DNA of 64,000 bases from Rhypophila decipiens (Eukaryota > Ascomycota > Sordariomycetes > Sordariales > Naviculisporaceae): positions 107,094-171,093 of the forward strand of contig MU858118.1 of NCBI GenBank assembly GCA_033297075.1, in the 5' to 3' direction. Shown piece by piece: positions 1-12,115 of the stretch (positions within the stretch are counted from its first letter, which is position 1; every line of letters begins with the position of its first letter). The position numbers and the translations under genes are program-made. Under the pieces are notes generated by a model. It worked only from the letters and a program-made list of their open reading frames with translations, was not told the DNA's origin and did not search any database.

Positions 1-3000
1 AAGCTTGTTGGGGTGGGGGCTTGATTGGGGGGTCTTGCTTTATGGGAGAGTGCTGGACGTGATAGCAAAGCAGAGCAGATTTGGTATGTGATTTGTCATG
101 CTCTGGCTATAGTTTACTTTCCATGTCTGGACTGGAATACATTATTAGACTCTATCAAGGAATAATTTTCTCTGAAGCAGATAATCATCGACGAGTCAGC
201 CATGCCTCGATCACCCCCAAAAGGAACTTCAAGTGATACATACCAGGCAGTGTATATACGTACACAGCACCATCCCTGTCTCGGTGACCGGGTACCTACG
301 TGTAATACCGTACAAGCGGATAGAGTCTCATCCGACTGTGCTGTTCTAGAAGACGATTAGGTAGATTACCTTATCTACCTACCAGCTACCAAAGCTGTGT
401 GTGTATGACACTTTAGAGTGTCAGTGAAGCGAGACCCACGTCACCCACACCAGGTATTACCAGGAAGGCAGGTAGGCAGGCAGGCACCTCAAGCAGGTAG
501 GTTTGTAAGCAGCTTAATTGCCAAAGGGACTCACTTCCCAATCCTTGCCTGGACAGTAAGTAGCAATGGAACCTAGGTGACAATGGGGAAAAAAGGTGGA
601 TGTATTACTATATGTATATGCAAGGATGTTTATTAACACACCCTCCCTCGCCTATCGATAATTCCTACCTACACTACATAGATCAAATATCTTGAGTATT
701 ACGCCTTTAGCTCTGGATGTCGTACAGCTTTTGGGTATCGCGTCAGGTCTCTGGCTTTTTCGTCTCCGAGAATCGGAACATTTATATTGCCCTTACCCAA
801 GTGCTACCTACCTGACCTTCTACCTCGCTTGATTCCCACGTCTTGGAAAAGTTAATTTTACATGGTGAGACCCATCTAGAGGCCCAAGTCGCCGAGAATT
901 GAAAGGTGTTAGGCCGATGTACAGACCTTACCCATACAAACATGTATGTACCTACCAAGATAAGGTAGGTAGGTTATGTTGATAGAGGTATGCAAGGAAG
1001 GACATGTCCATCATCCGCAGACAGAACGACTGGCAATGCCACTCACTGATGCTAACAAGCTGGATCTACTAAACTTGACCTTATAATAAGAGAAAGTAGT
1101 AGATGGCTTCAAGGCAATGTACAGTAATTACAAGATTTGGATAAGATACTACCTAGATAGTAAGCAGGTTAGCAGGTAATTACATAGGGACTGACCCCCC
1201 ACTCGAACCATTTAGTAGTGTACAGTACAGTGCAGTACGTATATAGGTGAGTGGCAGTGGGACCGTCCCGGGCGTCAGGCTGGTATCACGAGGTTAGTAG
1301 CTATACACTACATCCAATACCACACATACCAGTGTAGACAACCTCCAGTCGCCTCCGTCAAATGAAAAGAAATGACGCCATCCATCCTCGCAATTACTAC
1401 CTAACCGTGTCTCCTTCGTCATGTCCATCCAGTCCAGTTCAGTCTCGTGACTCCCATCAGGTCTGGTTGGTTCAATGGGACTTCGCGAGTGTGACGCTAC
1501 GAATATATTTATATATATATATAGTATCTGCCTCCCTAGTGTACGTACGGATACTACTTACGAGACTGGATGGCCACCGAAAGTCTGTGCTTCTAGAATG
1601 TGAACTCAAAGTCTGGTACTCGGTTACCGATGTCTAGGTAGTGTGGAGTGATTGAAACCTGGAAAACATGGATTTGTTGGATCGTAAACGGAATAAAAGA
1701 TGCATGTGGTTATTCGGGAAAAAGTAGCTACAAGGTGTTATAGCAGCGTCTGTGTTATTGAAACGCACCGACACGAGGCAGCAGATACAAGATGAAATAC
1801 ATAAATAAAGTTGGCATATCATAGTACTATCCCGACCCCCAAAACCAGGACGTACAATGCTATCGATCAAGAAGCCAAAGGTTAGGTGAGATGTTCCTTG
1901 ACTGATAATAAACAACGAGTTAACCATACACACGTCCGCGCCCCACAGAGCCCAAGGAAAGGCTCGTCCAGAGATACCTATGAATGGCAAAGCAGGAAAC
2001 GCAATGAGAACCATGCCAATAATCAGAGACCATGAACCAGATACCATACAACATGCTAAGCTATAATGTCAATGTAATGTTAATGGCATAAACCGAAAAT
2101 GGATATATAAGATGACAAGGTATATGAGATTTGTATGAAACAGATGCCCGAGAAATTGGTATTAAACATTGAAAAGAGAATCCAACTCCGAATAAGTGGT
2201 GATAGTCCGGCCGGCCACCCAGGTCACCATGCTAGAGTCTGCCTGCCTCATTTCCATCCAGTGTACGCCATGAAAATGTCCATAAGCAAGCAGGCCTTGC
2301 CATGATGCTTGCTTCCCTCTATATGCTAAAAATAAACCAATCGCCGAACTTTTGGGTGTGTGAACAAGCAAGCAAGGAAAAGAATTTATATGAAAATGAT
2401 ATGCACCGCCGTACGGATAGGAGGAGGGTAGGAGGGCAGGATTTGGGTTGCAAGGGGATTCAGGACCCCTTGTGCCCCTTGCAAGCTCTTGGGTTTCCGC
2501 CCACGCTCTCATGGCTCCCCACGATGAATCCGGCCAGCAACCCGGAAAGGAAGCAGATCCCCCAGCTGTTGGGAGCTGCACATGGCGCGGCGGACCCCGC
2601 CCATTATCTGGGGTTTTTGCGGGGTAAATGAGACAACCATGATTTTGTCTCCCTGCGTACGCGTACGGATAGCAGCGTCTTCTTGTTGTAAAAAAAGCTG
2701 CGCCAAGGCCAAACTAAGAACCATAGCGCAGTAACTCGCCGAGGACATCATGAACGAGAAAGGGTTGCATCGTGTGGGCGCTCCCCCGCGGGGAAGGATA
2801 CATCGTCGTGTCCCGCCGAGACCCCCACACTGGAAGATAAAGACCGAATAAGCACCAACGTCCCAAAATCAGCCTTTCGGAGGCACCTGCAGTCAGCTTC
2901 CTCCGTCGGCCTGCCAATCCAGAGGAGAACGGGAGCTATCAGCACGGGGTCTTGGCCGTGTCGAGAAGCATTCGTCTGACTTTGGACCCCAGCTCCAACA

Positions 3001-3024
3001 CGCAGGTAATACCGGCTCTTGAAG
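1..3024. other. Gene-free left flank
   Basis: No coding region could be supported on either strand. The short open frames here have no start context, no splice logic and no protein-like composition. The stretch is rich in short TAGGTA/TACCTA words (for example around 359-390, 660-672 and 948-978), which recur in other non-coding parts of the window. The part next to 3025 is expected to hold the 3' untranslated region of the Ecl1-like gene. Confidence 0.5.
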
Positions 3025-4147
3025 TTATCGCCCAACCATGGGCGTCACGAGCTCAATGCTCTTTGGTCTCGAGTACGTCCCTGGTCGGCGTGATGGCAAC
3101 GGCCTGTCAGAGCTTGTGCCATAAGATCCGTTCATCGAGGCGTTATAGTAAGTGCCATCGTAGGTTGACGAGAAGTAGTTTGATGCCGGCTTCGTGTAAG
3201 AGGTGCTGGGACTCGTTGCGGCACTCCTCGCAAAGGGCCACATAGCCGACTGATATGTCCCGACTGGGGACGTGGGGCTGGGCGGCCGGATGGAAAGCGA
3301 CTTGAGAGCTGAAATGGCCGAGGTGTAGTTGGCGTTCGGTGCCGTTGGTGGAGAGAAATGCGTCGAGCTAGGCCTGGACGGCGAAGCGCGGGGGATGATA
3401 TCTCTTGGCTCGGGGGGACCCGAGTAAAAGGGATAGTTGGTGCTGTGATAACCACTCGAGTGACGACCCGAAGAAACGGGTGCGCCTACGTGGTCTTGGT
3501 CATGCATACGGCATCTGTTTTATTGAGCGGTCAGCAAAGGATGCATGCGTCAGCTTTGTTGGGTCTTTTCAGAAAAGACTCACGCTTCTGAGCAGTACAG
3601 AACTCGGTCATCTGAAGGAACAAACGACTTTTCACAGGTCATGCTGCAATCTCTCAGTCAGCAAATGTTCGGCCCCAAATGGCAGAATATCCAAATGACA
3701 AGTGACTTGGGGGGGGGGGGGGGGGGCAGTGGGATGCAGGAACAAGACGGGTTCCAATCAGAGCGCCATTGGACCGGACTCCGAGGTAACACAGATCACT
3801 TGCATGTCAGGTGATGCTGCGGCTTGACCAAAGAGGAAGTGTTCGAGGGGGGAATGAAGAACAAGAATTATGAAACGGAGTAACAGCGCCAAGACTCACC
3901 AATACTGTGGGAAGCTCTCCCTCTCCTCGTCGAACCAGCGCTCCTCCTCCCATTCCCTCTCCCGATCTCTTGGGCTCTTGCCCAGCTTCTGGCCGCCCTG
4001 TGTGCTGCTCCTCCGTGTCATGGGAGCGGGCCGGGTAGACGACGATTTGTGCTTATATGAGAGGTCGGACGGCCCTACGGCTTTTCGCACATCGGTCATG
4101 GAAGAGTTGCCAGAGGCATGGCCGGACCTTCGGCGTTGGTGGTGCAT
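3025..4147 (-). CDS. Ecl1/2/3-like zinc-binding protein (life-span regulatory factor family)
   Basis: Three exons on the minus strand (4147-3900, 3643-3584, 3514-3025) give 265 residues; the frame is unbroken across both introns (donors GTGAGT, acceptors GCAG and ACAG). The middle 60-bp exon supplies C83-x2-C86 and C100, and the exon 3 junction supplies C104 (YCSEAC), the C-x2-C...YCS-x2-C signature of the Ecl1 family. In yeasts these small proteins extend chronological life span and respond to nutrient or zinc limitation; I infer a similar role here. The remainder is disordered, Ser/Pro/Arg-rich, and ends in ELVTPMVGR. I chose ATG 4147 (MHHQRRRSGH). The frame is open upstream to a TAA at 4379-4381 but has no ATG there, so an extra 5' exon is possible. 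Intron 1 contains an 18-G run. Confidence 0.82.
3709..3726. repeat. Poly-G run (18 bases) in an intron
   Basis: Eighteen consecutive G on the plus strand (poly-C in the transcript) lie inside intron 1 of the Ecl1-like gene. The length is likely to vary between strains or to be mis-sequenced. It does not touch the coding frame. Confidence 0.95.
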
Positions 4148-6789
4148 AGAGAAGAGCTCTGATTGGCCTGGGCGAGTGCTGGAGTGCCCTGGGGAACACC
4201 AGGTCCTGGTGGTTGGCTGCTGCGACGGGATCCTTGGCTTTCCCAAACGTGGGGAAACAGGGTCAAGTGTGACAGCAGAAAAGGCGGGGTCCAGCAATTG
4301 AAGATCAGGTGCCTTGGAGAGATGGAGAGATGGAGAGGATCCGGAAGCGGGCGATGCAGTCGAGTTATGAGTGCTGATTTATCTTTGTTGTTTTGCCAAA
4401 ATTTTGCAGCGGATGACTGATATTGTTGATAGGTTGAAGGACGTGGGTGATAGGTGTCGAGTGGCAAATATGTATCCTGCAAGAAGAGATTTTTTTTATC
4501 GACCCTCTTGCCTATTTCGATTTCTGCCCGATCCAAGTCCAAGTGTTGTTCCAAGTGTCCAGGGCCGTGAGCTAAGAAGCAATAGTGGCCTGGCGGTTAG
4601 GGTCGGTTGCAATGGCTGAGTCTTGGGCCTGGTGAATGAATTATTCGAACAGTCTGGAATCTGTCTGCTGCTGTCTGGCGGGATGGCCCTAGTTGTGTGT
4701 AGTTGGAAGATAGGGGGTCCGCTAGTTGTTAAGAAGCGTATTCTCGGACTGTTTGGATTCAGGAGTCGTTCAAGTCTAAACTCTCTTTTGAGGACTCGTA
4801 TGGATCCTCGGAGCTATGATTCGTTGGTGGGTTCGTTACGACGGGGATCACTGCACTGTAACGCACAGTGTTCGACTCGTCCCGCTGGCCGTGGTAATGC
4901 TCGAGCAATGACGAGAAGTTGGTGATACACAACAGATTCGCTGGAGTACCAATTGGCTCCTCGGAAAAAAGTTGACGGCTAAGAAATGCCGAATGCTTAA
5001 TCAGGTGAAGGGTGATCGAGCAAGGCAAGGCAAGGGAGTTCTGTGGTGCAAGAGTCGGTCCAATTGAGGGGGTCCCTCTAGTGTGTTGTTGATGGTTGAT
5101 ATCGAGCCTGAAAGAAACGAGGTCCGTCGGGAACTGATGCAATCTTATAATTGTGTCAGGTCCAGCTTGTCAGATTAGAAAACCTTTTATCTCATCAAAG
5201 CTGGATGACTCTTTTGAGCAAGGCCCAGTTTAAAGGTACGCGGTCTTTGGCACCGAGAACGGAGATCGAGGGCGGTTCCTCCTGACCAATCGTCTTTCAC
5301 CGTCAGGTGTCGTGTAAGAACGGTCGAATTAAAGCTGCTCCTTGCCAGCCAGGCCGTGGGCAGTACGTGTACGGCGGTATGATACAGCGGAACAATGGGA
5401 AGACGGTGACGGAAGGAGTGGGTACTGTACGCCGGGTGCGGTGTGGTGGGTAGTTATCAGGTACTTCTAGTACGGGCCGACAACTTGGTGGGTATGGGAT
5501 ATATCACCAGATTCTAGGTGAAAAGACAGTTGGATATGATGATATGATGGAGGAAATAGACAGAGCAAGATTTGAATATGAGAAATGGGTGCCATGTGGT
5601 TCTTGTAGGTCACATATCCTGCACTCGTCCAGCCTGGCGCTGGTGCCTTTCAAGTACCTATTAGCTAAACTCCACAGCGTTTTGCAGCATCAAGAGCGGG
5701 GCTGAGAGAGGGGGTTGTTTGGAGGGGGCAGCAAGGGGGAGGTGGACAATGTGGATCAATGGGCGTGCTGTGGATACAAAAGATTCACTCATAAATTGAT
5801 ACTCTGCACTCTGAGCCTGCAGCAAGAGGCAGCTCTGTCCAATATTTATTGCTGCTGGCTGCACGCTGTGTTCTTTTTGTACACGAACCCACAGCTAATG
5901 AATTCCCAGGACTGGAAGAGTTGTGCAGACAAACGGGTCAGGGGCACTCTTTGGAAATGCTGCATTACATATGCATAATAATTAACAACTCTTGATACTC
6001 ACTCGAGGCTTCATCTGGGAGAATGCCAGAAGGATATAGTTGACAAATTAGGTGGGGGCCATGATGGCATCAACGAGTGTCTCAAACGCATGTTGCCAGA
6101 ATGTTGTGATATTTCCCAAATCCACTGCCATGCTCTGTGCCATTTCGCCATACCGCCAGATTATACGTAGTAGAGCGACATGGAGCAAAACTGTGTATTT
6201 CTAGTGTGTACCGTAGCAGTATAAACTGCAGCCACGAGGTACAATCAGACCCACAAAGAAGCGAGGTACCGTGGTAAGGCAATTTATTCGACTGCTGGTA
6301 CCTGCTCATAACGGCAGGTTCCATGGATGTTGCCGTCCCAGAGAAGGCTCATGCCGTCCTGATTTTTGGTGATCCAGAGTTGACACAAGTCTGGCGGCTT
6401 CAACCTGGAATTCAGAGCTGGGCATGGGGGTTCCGTTCTGAAGCTTCAGTTCGAGCTATCATCAACAGAGTGGTGTCGTCCGTAGAGGTACCACAGCTCT
6501 GAGCACGTTTGTGAGCCCTGGAGTGGAAGTGGAGGATGTGTAATGTCACCCTGAACCTTTCTGGGCTGAGAAGACCAACAAGGTCCTTGAACTCCTTGAA
6601 CTGTTGGCCGTGTCGTGGACCCATCTAAAAATTCCAACATGCTCACCGGCACCCACTTATTATACACAGCTTTAGGCTTGCGAAAAAAAAAAAAGAGGCA
6701 AGAAGGCGCCAGGCACGGGGCAAGATTGCAAAACGTGTCACAGGGTCGCATCCACAGCCATCAGAGAGTACGAATGGAATTCCAGAATT

Positions 6790-7170
6790 GCTCACCTCAT
6801 CCATCACACCGAGCACGTTTTCCATCACAGCCGCCAAATCCATTCTGGCGTCTTCCAGCGGTGTTCTTCTCACCTCACACAATTTCTGTACCTTGATGTC
6901 CAGCAGCACCTTGACGAATACGGATAGCGTCAATCGACGGTCCTACCCCGGATTCATTCGGCCTCCGGTGTCAAATTTTTCTCTTTTCTTTTTCCGGGCC
7001 TTTTTCACAAAAGTCCACAGCCTCACCAGGGTTCCCCACAAAATGTCTTACGGTGTGCTCCCAACGGGCAATGTGGAGGCTGATTTTGTCTCTGCTGACT
7101 ACGGATACTTCACCGGATTCATCTGCGACGAAAAAAAAAGAAAAATTTTCAACAACCGCCAAGACACAAT
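6790..7170 (-). pseudogene. Possible decayed coding fragments, family unknown
   Basis: Two minus-strand pieces have protein-like composition. One (about 6930-6795) reads as an amphipathic helical stretch ending at a good donor (GATGAG then GTGAGC). The other (about 7114-6971) follows a long polypyrimidine tract and a CAG acceptor-like site near 7115. They cannot be joined into one frame: a TAG and A-rich sequence separate them, and there is no ATG start. I do not recognise the family. They may be remnants of a dead gene or chance. Confidence 0.15.
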
Positions 7171-9071
7171 TTGCTGTCCGCCTGAGCACGACGGGTCAGA
7201 TTGATCACGTCATGAGGAACGGTCAGCTAGTGTAGTTCCAAAGGGAGAAAACAACGATCTCGATTAAGGCTGGCGTTTCCACCGAACCCCATACGTGCTC
7301 TGTTTAGCCAGAGTGCCAGACACCACAGTGTCCACTATCATCATCAGCCCGGAGCCCCGAACACGCTCGTCTCGTAACCAAGGCACCGGCTCGTTGGCCC
7401 CGAGCAAAATTTGCTTCATACTACCGTTCTGTTATGGGGCATCGAAGCTTAAGGTTATGGGTATAACGTACCAGCAACACGTGTGTTGGTTCTGCGAACT
7501 CATTGCCTATCCACTAATACGACATCAAAATTTGACGAGTTGATATTGTGTCGGCTCTTTGTGCTGGATGAGAACAGTATCCACTCGCTTGGGTCGATCC
7601 CTCACCGTCTTCAAAGAGCCACAAAAGGGACGAAAAAAGAAGAGTGAACAAAGCCCAGAGCCCAAGATATCGGAAAAATGTGTTGTAGTTATCTGACCGG
7701 GATTAAAGGAAGTTGACCTGTCTTTTTCTCCGGTTACATCATGGCGTCAGCCGAGCTGCCCAAAGCAATTCACCAGACATGCTCTTTTAGAATTTAGACA
7801 GGGAGACTCCTCATGAGCTCTTCAGAACGAAAATGGGGGCGCGCAAGGGGCTCCAGAAAATAATCTTCCGGTTTGTTACGAAGTTCCTCCTGACCCAGCG
7901 ACTTGAGCTGTCAACCCCATAACCCGTAACCCGTACAAGGTCCACAAGGGGAAGCCCCATCGTGGGATTTGCGCCGCGCTACAGATCTTCACGGGTGACG
8001 GGATGACCCTTCGATGATCGACCCCCGTCTCCAAGCGAACAAGGATGTGCCAACCGAAGCATCCACAATTCCACTGTGGGCATCGCGGCGGTTTCTTTTG
8101 ACTTCTTTTCGCGTGTGGCACCTCCTCTGTGGTCATTGGTGTCGACAATTCCTTCTGCTTTTCCCACCACTTCAGATGACGAATCCCATGGTCGGCCTCG
8201 TGTGCATCCGTCCGTGGGCCAACCTGAAGGCATGGCTTGCAGGGTGGCATTACATGGCAGTAGTATACATGTCGGAAATGCACCACCTGCCTACGCCAGA
8301 CGGTTTTTACACAGCAGATGGGCCATTCAATTTCAACCCGTCTGATCCGCACAAGTCGTCTTTTAGGTTCGGCCAAGGTTCAAGACTTGAGGCGTGGGGG
8401 CTACGAGGGGGACGAGTGGACCGCACGAAGGGCCTTTTTTCCTTTTGGGTACTCCGGTCTTATCCGTACGTCTATGGCCAAGCTCACAAAATCCCGACGT
8501 CTTGACAGGAATATGGGGTTTCGGCTCTCGAGTTTGGCTTGTTTCACAGGGACCCGCGGGATGCCTATAACTGCCTCTGGGTTGCACCTCACACGTTGCG
8601 CGACGTCAGGGTCATTCGCGGTTGCCCCGGCTTCAGCAAGTCTATCTTTCATGTTCTAGGCCGCTGCTTTACCCCTTTCTGCCGTCTCTGGTTTTCATTT
8701 ACCATCTTCCACATCCTGCAAGTAGAATACCTCGTCGATCTGGATAATGATGCGCTCTCTGCATGCACGTCGGCGGCATGGTAATTCCGGCTGATGGCCG
8801 TCGACATCCGGTTTGACAATTGGAGCTGCACGCTATAGGTACCGGTAGGGAAAGTCCTGACCGAGACTGTCGCGGCCTCGCGGGAGAGCCCGGCCAAGCC
8901 CTGTGCGACCCCGGGAACAGGGGTCTGCCCTGACCGGCCTATGCGGCAGCGGGGGGCAAGGGCACCATCTGGACTGAGTCCTGGGTTTGGGTTGGGCAGC
9001 ATGTTCTTCAGCAGCTGTCTTTTCTAGCTTCTTCATCCATGGTTGAGCTAGAGAAGTTCTGCTTGATCTCT

Positions 9072-9130
9072 GCTCACTCGAGATCGACTAGCATCGGCTT
9101 CTCGATTACAGATCTCGAGTAACAGTGAGC
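9072..9130. repeat. Imperfect inverted repeat (hairpin)
   Basis: GCTCACT plus CGAGATC on the left is matched by the reverse complement of GATCTCGAG...AGTGAGC on the right. One arm has a few extra bases, and the two arms flank a loop of about 25 bp. There is no element around it and no clear function. Confidence 0.4.
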
Positions 9131-12115
9131 AACGCACAGACTATCTAGTACAGTACCATAAGCTCCTCCTCGTTGAGAAGTGCGGGGGAGGCACGCGGTA
9201 ACACCACCGAGCAGAGCAAGCTCCAACCTACCTCGGGCGTCTGCCTCTCGAAGCTCAATGTCTCACAGCATGGTAGGACTGTAGGACAGGTGCAATTACC
9301 GAAGGTCTCATGGCAAGTCTTGAGACAGTCTCTCTCGTGTTTGGCGCATCGCACCGACAGCTGCATGTGATGGGCGAATGAGACATCGTATACGGAGTAT
9401 CAATGATATATCAGCGTCTACGGATATAATCTATCAGTCTGGCCATGCTCCGACGCGAGTCCGAGATGGTATCAAGAATAGAAATTCGAGCCACGGCAAG
9501 ATGGTGAGTGAGCTTTCCTATCATATCGGCTGTGGCAGGCAGGTGGGGATGCGATCGGCTACTTTACCTACCCTTCCTCTATCAAACAGCTTCTACACTA
9601 CATAGTGAGGGTGGGGGGCACATCGCCTTCCTCCATGATCAGGACAGGACAGGACCCTGCAGCGTTGCAGCGGGAGATAGACGGATACCCTGATACAAAC
9701 ACCCACACACACACACACTATGAAGGAAATGACGAAGCTTGACGCGGCTCGTTTCTGCAGTTATGAACTATCTGGGACGAGGGGCAATATCGACGAGTAT
9801 ATATATACATGTATATATTGGTTCGTTTCGAAGGGTTGGCAATTATCAACCCGAGGTATGTACTACGCCTTGATATAGGCGTTGATGGGAGGCATTGGTG
9901 CGCGACCCCCGCGCCCCTCCTTACCGCCTATGGTGGGAATTTGTTCGATAGGGTCCGGTTTGATAACAATTCCCATCCACCTTCCAAGACCAAGACCACC
10001 GAGCAACCGACCGACCGACCGACATCCGATCAGACGAGCGAGCAGTGAGTGAGTGATCCGATCTCGTTTCCCGTGCGTGCCCCCCAACCCAACCCAACCC
10101 AAAACTTATACCCTTGTTCGATAGCCGTACAGGAAACGTTGCTGCAGGTACGCTTACCCCGTCAGGGACACTAGAGGCCGGGGCTCGGCTCAGGGTTCTC
10201 GAGCTTGTTCCGACACCGTCCGGCCTTGCCTTATCAGCGGGTACGGAGACTGGGACTGGGACCGACTGGACAGTGACTTTGATCTCCGATGCAGGTTACA
10301 GTTCTTGATAAGGGAAAAATTTTCTGTTTTCCTTACACTAGGAACAGCTTAAAGGTTCGCAAGCTCCTATCTCAGCTGATATCGGCCTAATACGACTTGC
10401 ATCGGTCTCCTGGCGACACCTCACCGTCGCTATCATCACCACAAAATTGACGGATGAATACGGAAATAGGCCCAGTGCCGCTGATTCTGTCATCTTTCCT
10501 GAAGTGGGTGGTGGGTGGTTTATGATCCGTAGGTAGGTGCTGACTGATACTGCTTTGCTTGTGACGGGAAAATTTTCGGGATAGTGACTTGTTTCGTTTC
10601 ATCATAAACCACCGCACCTTCTTTCTATCTCCGTGGATGGTAAGGGTTGGTGACACAAATGACGATGATTTCTACCACTACTTACTCCTACCTGCCGGGA
10701 GGAGACTGGGAAAGGACATGACATTTGGATACCTAAGTACCAAGGGAGGTAAGTCACCACGCGACATGGATCAGTCAGGATAGCGTCATCTTGCCTGGCT
10801 TCATCGTCATACCATATATTCTACATGCTCGCATTATGAGGTGATCTCCGTATCCAGTCCACAAAACACGGTATTGGTATAATCCAATGAGGTCGGTAGT
10901 ATCAAGGAAAGGATTATACCTACCTGTACACAGGGTACGAAATACACTTCGTTATCTGAATTGTGCTGTGTACTATTACGTACAGTACCGTATTATAATG
11001 TACGGTAATGTACAGGATTGTATTAACCTCCTTACCTAGTTGATATTCTTCATAGCGCCTACCCTCCATAGGACCCGAACTAACAAGGACTTCAGGTATA
11101 GCAGTAGGTAATCTGTAAGTTAATATATATGTAAGGGTCTTACCTATTTGTTATCTCTCTGTGTTCTGCGTAAAACAAAAAAAGACAATGCCAACATTGG
11201 CCTCCGATATCGCACATCTCGGTCTTGATATTGTTATTCAACCCTACCTGACCATATCTGATGATACACAACAGTCCTCATAAATTTGAGACAACAATAT
11301 CTGTGCTTCGCTCCTTTGTTCCTCTGCACATCAAGCTCGCTATCTGGCGGCTGCATGGTTCTTTCACGGCAACGAATCTTTACAAAGAGGCTGGTAGGCT
11401 GGGCTTTTCTTTCAAGGTAACGATATGTCTGTATCAGGCAGGCGGCAGGGGCGTTGTACACTTAGTATTGTGTTGTCTCTCAGGGGCAAACTCTTTGGTA
11501 ACAATAGCAATAACCGAGACTAGACTATATTGACAGCTAGGTACTTATACAGCTCGCAGCTTCAGTTATTATATACGTACCTTGCGTACCCTGCCTAATA
11601 TCTACCCAACTACCCAACTAGCTACCTACTTCCCCTTATGTGCCTAAGCTAGCTAACCTCCTTACTCACTTGCTTGATTACCTACTTACACGTGTACTTG
11701 CTTTGTTATTAATCATGGGGCCCTGATAAAGAGGCATTACAAGCACTAGTTCTTATAAGGGTTAGGGTTATACGTGATGAACCAGTAGAATCTATCTTTG
11801 AGATGCCCTGGCTGGAAAGGATGCCTCAACCGGCTAGAAGGGAATGACTTCAACAGGCTGAAATACATGTTATAACTGGGCTAGAATAGATGCCTGTGCT
11901 TGACTGGGCTGGAAAGTTCAAATCGGACTGTATATGAAAGCATTGGTGCCTGTTTACCAAGCTCCTAAATCATCGCTAATATCTAATTGTGAATCTTTCT
12001 CTTCCGAGAACAAGGCCCACCGCCCATCATCAGACTCATTCCCACGGTCAGAACGTTAGTTACATAGTCGTCTGGAAATCCTCCAAAAATCCTCTGGTAT
12101 AACCCTCTTCCCAGA

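Larger units (their letters stand above)
4148..12115. other. Long gene-poor stretch
   Basis: Nearly 8 kb without a gene I can support. Both strands hold scattered open frames of 60-170 codons, often starting at TTG or GTG, with no recognisable domain. The most coding-like pieces are on the minus strand between about 6790 and 7190; they are listed separately. Also present are short CA and GACC simple repeats (around 9707-9717 and 10007-10022), an imperfect hairpin at 9072-9130 and a two-copy telomere-like GGGTTA word near 11758. Confidence 0.5.

Noticed and set aside
1634..2047. 137-codon minus frame starting with a hydrophobic stretch (possible small membrane protein such as a V-ATPase e subunit)
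   Set aside because: Apart from a hydrophobic start, none of the conserved residues of that subunit follow, and no second exon fits.
7876..8505. Overlapping open frames of 160-166 codons on both strands
   Set aside because: Neither strand shows a domain, splice sites or family resemblance; open frames on both strands suggest chance in GC-rich sequence.
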